Part shown: one piece after another, positions 59,800-64,000 of the stretch
Layout of the letters: each line of letters starts with the position of its first letter
Position numbering within the stretch: the first letter of the stretch is position 1
Origin: CAYOUV01 sp964407265
Lineage (GTDB): Bacteria; Chloroflexota; Anaerolineae; Anaerolineales; Villigracilaceae
Direction: 5' to 3'
DNA: 64,000 nucleotides
NCBI GenBank assembly: GCA_964407265.1
Contig: CAYOUV010000004.1
Coordinates: 37,623 to 101,622 of the forward strand
Notes under the pieces: generated by a model
Told to the model about the DNA's origin: nothing
Database searches by the model: none
Seen by the model: the letters and a program-made list of their open reading frames with translations, nothing else
Made by a program: the position numbers and the translations under genes

Positions 59800-60183
59800 T
59801 TATGCCAGCTCGATGACTGCGCCAGCTTCTTCGAGCTTCTTTTTAGCGTCCTGAGCGGCATCCTTGCCAACCTGGGTCAGCACTTTGCCACCGGCCGTCT
59901 CGGCCATGGTCTTGGCATCGCCCAGACCCAAACTGGTCAGTTGGCGAATAACCTTGATGACCTCGATCTTCTTGGGGCCAGCATCTTTTATGACCACGTC
60001 GAATTCGGTCTTTTCTTCAACAGCCTCGGCGGCGCCACCAGCAGGTGCACCCGCCGCAGCCATAGCGACCGGGGCAGCGGCAGAAACACCCCATTTTTCT
60101 TCCAATAACTTGACCAGATCAGCAGCCTCGATCACAGAGAGCTCACTCAGTTGATCAGCCAATTTTTCGAGATTTGCAGCCAT
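59800..60183 (-). CDS. rplL: 50S ribosomal protein L7/L12
   Basis: 127-residue stalk protein. N-terminal dimer domain LEKLADQLSELSVIEAADLVKLLEEKWGV, Ala/Gly hinge, then KTEFDVVIKDAGPKKIEVIKVIRQLTSLGLGDAKTMAETAGGKVLTQVGKDAAQDAKKKLEEAGAVIEL. Last gene of the rplKAJL unit; rpoB does not follow, since a terminator and convergent lexA come next. Confidence 0.97.
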   Translation of the reverse strand: MAANLEKLADQLSELSVIEAADLVKLLEEKWGVSAAAPVAMAAAGAPAGGAAEAVEEKTEFDVVIKDAGPKKIEVIKVIRQLTSLGLGDAKTMAETAGGKVLTQVGKDAAQDAKKKLEEAGAVIELA

Positions 60184-60246
60184 TTTATTTTAAACTCCTA
60201 GATAGATAAAGATAATATTTTTAGTGTTGCGTGATATTCAAGCCGA

Positions 60247-60777
60247 TCACGCCGCGGCCGCGGATTGTTCCGAGTAGGCCCGGAAAACAGATGCCAGCGA
60301 TCGCGCAGGTTCCGCAATCGTGCGGACCAGCTTGCCAGCCGGAGCCTGCAAGACGCCCAGCAGCTGTGATTGGACGACAGGCAATGGGGGCAGGTCAGAC
60401 AGGGCTTTGACCTGGGAAGCATTTAAGAGCTCACTACCCAGGAAACCACATTTGACCTTGATCGCTTCGACACCCTTACTTGCATCGGCCAGGGCTTTCG
60501 CAGTCATCGCCGGGTCAGTAAAGGCAAAGCTGGCAGCCGTACTGTTTTCCAGATAGTCTTCAGGAAGCGGTAAACCAACTTGTTCAAATGCAAGTTTCGC
60601 CAGGGTGTTCTTGATCACATGGAACTCGCCATCCGCTTCGCGGATTTTGGCGCGAATTGCATCCATATCCTTCATCGTAACGCCGGTGTATTCCACCAGG
60701 ATCACAGACTGACTCTGCTTCAACCACTCCTTATACTGATCCAACACTTCATTTTTACGTTGTTTCGAAATAGCCAA
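60247..60777 (-). CDS. rplJ: 50S ribosomal protein L10
   Basis: 176-residue base of the ribosomal stalk. A TTG start at 60777 (reads AISKQRKNEVLDQYKEWLKQ) is chosen because AAAGGAGGTGA lies just before it; an in-frame ATG further up includes that ribosome-binding site within the frame. Conserved SVILVEYTGVTMKDMDAIRAKIREADGEFHVIKNTLAKLAF and the C-terminal helix that binds L7/L12 (VFRAYSEQ) are present. A structured leader with a hairpin precedes it. Confidence 0.93.
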   Translation of the reverse strand: MAISKQRKNEVLDQYKEWLKQSQSVILVEYTGVTMKDMDAIRAKIREADGEFHVIKNTLAKLAFEQVGLPLPEDYLENSTAASFAFTDPAMTAKALADASKGVEAIKVKCGFLGSELLNASQVKALSDLPPLPVVQSQLLGVLQAPAGKLVRTIAEPARSLASVFRAYSEQSAAAA

Positions 60778-60799
60778 AGGACATTCACCTCCTTTCATT

Positions 60800-60990
60800 A
60801 AAAAGTCTTTGCCACTACTTCCAGGCAAAGACTTTGGTGAGCGTCCCAGCCCAAACGGGCTGCTATTCTCTTTCAGTCTTCACCTGAGCAGGAAATTAAG
60901 TCCCTCGGCTGACCGCGATTGCTTCGTTCCGGGGGTCAGCGCAGGACACCCGCCGTCATAGGCGAAGTGGCTTGTTTGGTTATCGGGTAT
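60800..60990 (-). promoter_or_regulatory. L10 leader-like region with attenuator hairpin
   Basis: On the minus strand the 160-base leader between rplA and rplJ has several stems (for example AGCCCGTTTGGGCT) and a segment CAGCCGAGGGACTTAATTTCC, similar to the ribosomal protein L10 leader. It ends with arms AAAGTCTTTGCC and GGCAAAGACTTT followed by TT (60835-60800), directly before the rplJ ribosome-binding site. This fits attenuation by excess L10/L12. Confidence 0.6.
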
Positions 60991-60991
60991 T

Positions 60992-61711
60992 TTACCCGCT
61001 CACCTCGATGGATTGGGCCTGATTGGGATCGATCTTGATGCCAGGGCCCATCGTGGTTGTGATTGTGATGTGTTTGATGTATATGCCTTTCGCGCCAGCC
61101 GGTTTGGCTTTCTTGAGAGCTTCCATCAGCGCCGCAAAATTCTCAAACAGTTTTTGTTCCTCGAACGAGGCCTTGCCAACCGTCACGTGGATATTGGCAG
61201 TCTTGTCCAGGCGGAACTCCACGCGACCAGCCTTGGCCTCTTCAATCGCCCGTGGCAGGTCTTCAGGATTGACAACGGTACCCGCCTTGGGATTGGGCAT
61301 GAGTCCGCGCGGACCCAGCACCCGGCCCAAGCGGCCGACTTTACCCATCATGTCCGGCGTGGATATTGCCACGTCGAAATCAGTATTCCCAGCCTGGATC
61401 TGGTTCAGGGTCTCATCATCGTCAGCTACCAGGTCGGCGCCCGCCTCGCGCGCCAGGGTCGCACCTTCACCCGCAGCGAAAACCAGCACGCGGACGGTCT
61501 TACCCAATCCATGCGGCAAATTGACCACATCACGTACCTGTTGATCGGCCTGACGCGGATCCAAGCCCATGCGCAAATGTACTTCCACCGTGGCATCGAA
61601 CTTGGTGATCGAAGTACCTTTCGCCAGCGCAACAGCTTCACGCGGCTCATAAAGTTGATCAATGTTGACTTTGGCCTTGGCGGCCTCGTATTTCTTTCCG
61701 TGTTTCGCCAT
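60992..61711 (-). CDS. rplA: 50S ribosomal protein L1
   Basis: 239-residue L1: MAKHGKKYEAAKAKVNIDQLYEPREAVALAKGTSITKFDATVEVHLRMGLDPRQADQQVRDVVNLPHGLGKTVRVLVFAAG, GRLGRVLGPRGLMPNPKAGTV and the C-terminal GIYIKHITITTTMGPGIKID. Part of the rplK-rplA pair. Confidence 0.97.
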   Translation of the reverse strand: MAKHGKKYEAAKAKVNIDQLYEPREAVALAKGTSITKFDATVEVHLRMGLDPRQADQQVRDVVNLPHGLGKTVRVLVFAAGEGATLAREAGADLVADDDETLNQIQAGNTDFDVAISTPDMMGKVGRLGRVLGPRGLMPNPKAGTVVNPEDLPRAIEEAKAGRVEFRLDKTANIHVTVGKASFEEQKLFENFAALMEALKKAKPAGAKGIYIKHITITTTMGPGIKIDPNQAQSIEVSG

Positions 61712-61761
61712 GATATCCTCCGTGGTCCAAACGGGTCGTTCATCACGACCCTCCCACCAGT

Positions 61762-62187
61762 CTAGTCTACGACCGTAATCCCCATGCTGCGGGCTGTGCC
61801 TTCAATCTGGAGCATGGCACCTTCGATATCGATCGCGTTCAAATCTTTCATTTTGATTTCAGCGATCTCGCGCACCTGAGCGCGAGTTACTTTGCCGACC
61901 TTTTCTTTATTCGGCACACCCGAACCCTTATCAACTTTGGCTGCCTTGCGCAGCAAGACCGCTGCGGGTGAAGTCTTCAGGATAAAAGTGAACGAACCAT
62001 CGGTAAAGACGGTGATCTCCGCCGGAAGGACCTCGCCCGGACGATTGGACGTGCGGGCATTGTATTCCTTGCAGAAGGCCATGATGTTAATCCCATGCCC
62101 AGCCAGGGCCGGGCCAATGGGCGGCGCAGGATTTGCCTTCCCGGCCTCGATCTGTAATCGTACAACTGCTTTTAGTTTCTTTGCCAT
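61762..62187 (-). CDS. rplK: 50S ribosomal protein L11
   Basis: 141-residue L11: VRLQIEAGKANPAPPIGPALAGHGINIMAFCKEYNART, PAEITVFTDGSFTFILKTSPAAVLLRKAA and KMKDLNAIDIEGAMLQIEGTARSMGI. Length and order (secE-nusG-rplK-rplA) are standard. Confidence 0.97.
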   Translation of the reverse strand: MAKKLKAVVRLQIEAGKANPAPPIGPALAGHGINIMAFCKEYNARTSNRPGEVLPAEITVFTDGSFTFILKTSPAAVLLRKAAKVDKGSGVPNKEKVGKVTRAQVREIAEIKMKDLNAIDIEGAMLQIEGTARSMGITVVD

Positions 62188-62295
62188 TTTTACTCCTTGT
62201 ACCGGAATTTATTCGCGGTACTTTGTGGTTTTAGCGGGTCATTACGGGAGACCCTCCCACGTATCAGGCCAATATCCGGCCTGCTATCGTCAATA

Positions 62296-63313
62296 TTACG
62301 CTTTCTCAACCTGCAAGAAATCCAACTCTACCGGTGTCTCGCGTCCGAAGAAAGAAACCATCACGCGCACTTTTGTACGCTCCATGTCGATCTCGGAGAC
62401 CATACCGCGGAAATCATTGAAGGGGCCATCGACGATGCGCACGCGCTCGCCCACTTTGAAGGTCACCTTGACCGTTGGAGCTTCGGCTTCCATGCGCCTG
62501 ACGATCTGCGAGACTTCTTCCTGTCGCAGAGGCGTAGGCTGTGTGCCCATGCCAACAAAACCGGTTACGCCCGGTGTATTACGAACCACATACCACGATT
62601 CTTCAGACATGACCATGTTGACCAGCACATAGCCCGGGAAGATATGGCGCTCCACGGTACGACGCTTACCGTCGCGGACTTCGATCTCTTCCTGCGTGGG
62701 TACAACGACATCGAAGATCTTATCCTTCATGCCCATGGTTTCTATGCGCTGTTCCAGGTTATGCCGCACCTTATTTTCGTAACCCGAATAACAATGGATT
62801 ACGTACCAGGCTGCCTGTCCTTCTTTGAGCTCTTCATCGACTGGCTCTTCGCCTAACGTGGCATCGTCCGAGGTCGCTTCAGGCTTCTCGGTCGGTTCGA
62901 CCGGTTCTTCGCCATCGACAGTGGCCTCGGCAGTCTCTTCCGATGCGGGTACCTCAGGAGCGGGTGTTTCTTCCGGCGTCTCGCTTATGGCTGCATCGTC
63001 CGAGGTCGCCTCAGGCTTCTCGGTCGGTTCGACCGGTTCTTCGCCATCGACAGTGGCCTCGGCAGNNNNNNNNNNNNNNNNNNNNNNNNNNNNNNNNNNN
63101 NNNNNNNNNNNNNNNNNNNNNNNNNNNNNNNNNNNNNNNNNNNNNNNNNNNNNNNNNNNNNNNNNTCTCTTCCGATGCGGGTACCTCAGGAGCGGGTGTT
63201 TCTTCCGGCGTTTCGCTTAAAGCAGCATCGTCCGAGGTCGCCTCGGGCTCCTCAGCCGGTTCGATCGGTTCTTCGATCGGATCCATCTGCTCTTCAGGTT
63301 CCTGCACATCCAT
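62296..63313 (-). CDS. nusG: Transcription antiterminator NusG with long acidic repeat extension (contains assembly gap)
   Basis: The NusG core starts near 62800 (QAAWYVIHCYSGYENKVRHNLEQRIETMGMKDKIF, NGN domain) and ends with the KOW domain (FKVGERVRIVDGPFNDFRGMVSEIDMERTKVRVMVSFFGRETPVELDFLQVEKA). Ahead of it, from ATG 63313 (MDVQEPEEQMDPIEEPIEPAEEPEAT), lies an acidic Glu/Pro/Ala/Thr extension made of a 44-residue (132-base) tandem repeat beginning near ATSDDAA and containing SETPEETPAPEVPASEE, TVDGEEPVEPTEKPE. A 100-N gap sits within the repeat. Apart from the gap the frame is continuous if the gap length is a multiple of 3. NusG binds RNA polymerase and couples it to ribosome or Rho. Confidence 0.92.
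62862..63237 (-). repeat. 132-base tandem repeat in nusG 5' region
   Basis: The unit starting GCATCGTCCGAGGTCGC (plus-strand reading) occurs at 62862, 62994 and, after the gap, about 63227, each 132 bases apart where visible. Copies differ at only a few bases. The N-run interrupts the second unit at GGCAG/TCTCTTCC, a junction that is contiguous in the first unit, so the gap must hold a whole number (possibly zero) of units. Confidence 0.88.
63066..63165. other. Assembly gap of 100 N within the nusG repeat
   Basis: Placeholder gap whose flanks join seamlessly in the repeat unit. The number of repeats is therefore unresolved. Confidence 0.97.
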
Positions 63314-63343
63314 TACATACCTCAATTCCAGGCAAACAGTTGA

Positions 63344-63574
63344 CTAAATTCCTAACACCAGGTTCATCAACCGGGCAGCAATGACATCTGTCAACGCCAG
63401 GAAAAAGCCCATGAACACCATAACCACGATGACGATAATCGTCAGATTTATCGCTTCCTGCCGGGTGGGCCAGGACACTTTGCGCAATTCTCCGGCCGTT
63501 TCACGGAAGTAACGTTGGATAGCGTTCTGTTTCTTGGATTCCTTCTTGTCAGCCAAGCTGAACTCCTTGCTCAT
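63344..63574 (-). CDS. secE: Preprotein translocase subunit SecE
   Basis: 76-residue single-span subunit of the SecYEG channel. KNAIQ-type amphipathic part (QNAIQRYFRETAGELRKVSWPTRQEAINLTIIVIVVMVFMGFFLALTDVIAARLMNLVLGI) has the conserved ELRKVSWPTRQE motif and one membrane helix. It lies between tRNA-Trp and nusG as in most bacteria. Confidence 0.95.
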   Translation of the reverse strand: MSKEFSLADKKESKKQNAIQRYFRETAGELRKVSWPTRQEAINLTIIVIVVMVFMGFFLALTDVIAARLMNLVLGI

Positions 63575-63620
63575 TTTTACGGCTAAAACGCCGCCTTAAA
63601 GACGGCGTCGCCTTCCAGGC

Positions 63621-63693
63621 AGGCCAGGCAGGACTTGAACCCACAACCACTCGTTTTGGAGACGAGAGCTCTACCAAATTGAGCTACTGGCCT
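63621..63693 (-). tRNA. tRNA-Trp (CCA)
   Basis: 73-base cloverleaf: acceptor AGGCCAG/CTGGCCT, D arm GCTC...GAGC, anticodon arm CTCGT-CTCCAAA-ACGAG with anticodon CCA (63659-63657), T arm GTGGG-TTCAAGT-CCTGC. The CCA end is not encoded. Position between rpmG and secE is the conserved one for trnW. Confidence 0.95.
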
Positions 63694-63736
63694 ATGTTGA
63701 ACAGGAGCGCAAGCGCATGCGCCCCTGTACATCATA

Positions 63737-63907
63737 CTATTTTGTCTCGCGATGCAACGTATGCTTTCGGCAGCGAGGGCAATATTTATTGAACTCAAGC
63801 CGATTAGGATCGTTGCGTCGGTTCTTCTCGGTTGTATAATTACGCTCCTTGCATTCGCTGCAAGCCAGCGTGACCACAGGGCGAACGTCTTTCTTTCTGG
63901 ATGCCAT
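63737..63907 (-). CDS. rpmG: 50S ribosomal protein L33
   Basis: 56-residue protein: MASRKKDVRPVVTLACSEC, then KERNYTTEKNRRNDPNRLEF and NKYCPRCRKHTLHRETK. The two CxxC pairs (CSEC, CPRC) form the zinc ribbon of the Zn-containing L33 form. It sits between tuf and tRNA-Trp. Confidence 0.96.
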   Translation of the reverse strand: MASRKKDVRPVVTLACSECKERNYTTEKNRRNDPNRLEFNKYCPRCRKHTLHRETK

Positions 63908-63945
63908 ACGCTTTCAATCGGGTCTCTGCGAGACCACGCTCCTAA

Positions 63946-64000
63946 CTATTCGATAATCTTGGTAACAACACCCGCGCCCACCGTCAGGCCACCTTCGCGG
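63946..64000 (-). CDS. tuf: Elongation factor Tu, C-terminal end only
   Basis: The last codons of a gene entering from the right edge read REGGLTVGAGVVTKIIE and stop (TAG, 63946-63948). This is the conserved EF-Tu C-terminus (usually REGGRTVGAGVVTKIxE). Its position before rpmG-trnW-secE-nusG is the standard tuf location. Confidence 0.93.
   Translation of the reverse strand, partial: REGGLTVGAGVVTKIIE

Overview
The window looks like a 64 kb piece of a Chloroflexota (probably Anaerolineae-like) draft genome. This is inference from gene content, not from any search. Pointers are: moderately high GC, split glycine decarboxylase (GcvPA/GcvPB), Ycf48-like lipoproteins, a ferredoxin-linked 2-oxoacid oxidoreductase, a bactofilin, a DUF92 protein, FabI, and a Gram-positive-type SOS box at lexA. 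Two 100-N assembly gaps (19992-20091 and 63066-63165) show that it is a scaffold. No insertion sequence, integrase, CRISPR array or prophage was found; the content reads as core and metabolic genome.

Layout. 1-8715 (minus): three lipoprotein genes (two Ycf48-like beta-propellers), an acetyl-CoA acetyltransferase-type thiolase, another lipoprotein, and an oligopeptide-type ABC importer (binding protein plus two permeases, no ATPases). 9236-11961 (plus): a korDABC/vor-type 2-oxoacid:ferredoxin oxidoreductase operon. 12119-14433: PlsC-like acyltransferase, a flippase-like membrane protein and a small membrane protein. 14459-18547: a tight five-gene operon (MDR dehydrogenase, ComB-like phosphatase, atypical PTPS/QueD homologue, GT4 glycosyltransferase, methyltransferase) that looks like an undescribed pterin-type pathway. 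18617-26638: YiiX-like hydrolase, epimerase (cut by gap 1), 3-methyladenine glycosylase, FabI, bactofilin, DegT aminotransferase and membrane proteins. 26717-35678 (minus): lipoprotein, TGS-nucleoside kinase, ketopantoate reductase-like enzyme, histidine phosphatase, GT2, GlpD, GlpK.

36057-39756 (minus) is a peroxide-defence block: katG, a PerR-type regulator with a 32-bp operator-like palindrome, and a peroxiredoxin whose catalytic cysteine codon is an in-frame UGA followed at the proper distance by a bacterial SECIS-like hairpin. It is therefore very probably a selenoprotein. A decayed remnant of a monofunctional catalase lies just downstream of katG. 39849-48540: Fmt, small membrane proteins, a tandem glycine riboswitch driving gcvH-gcvPA-gcvPB, an MscS channel and DinB. 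48646-54101: a DUF1786 protein, an arsR-arsM operon that also encodes a 30-residue Cys/Asp-rich peptide, and a TetR-controlled pair of SDR enzymes. 54155-58568 (minus): an MFS exporter and an envelope-sensing-like operon (DUF2089, DUF4097, SHOCT-like proteins). 59043-59729: lexA. 59800-64000 (minus): rplL, rplJ, rplA, rplK, nusG (with a long acidic repeat extension cut by gap 2), secE, tRNA-Trp, rpmG and the 3' end of tuf.

The strongest new observations are the selenocysteine peroxiredoxin beside perR/katG, the pterin-like operon, the Cys-rich peptide in the ars operon, the catalase relic, and the tandem-repeat NusG extension.
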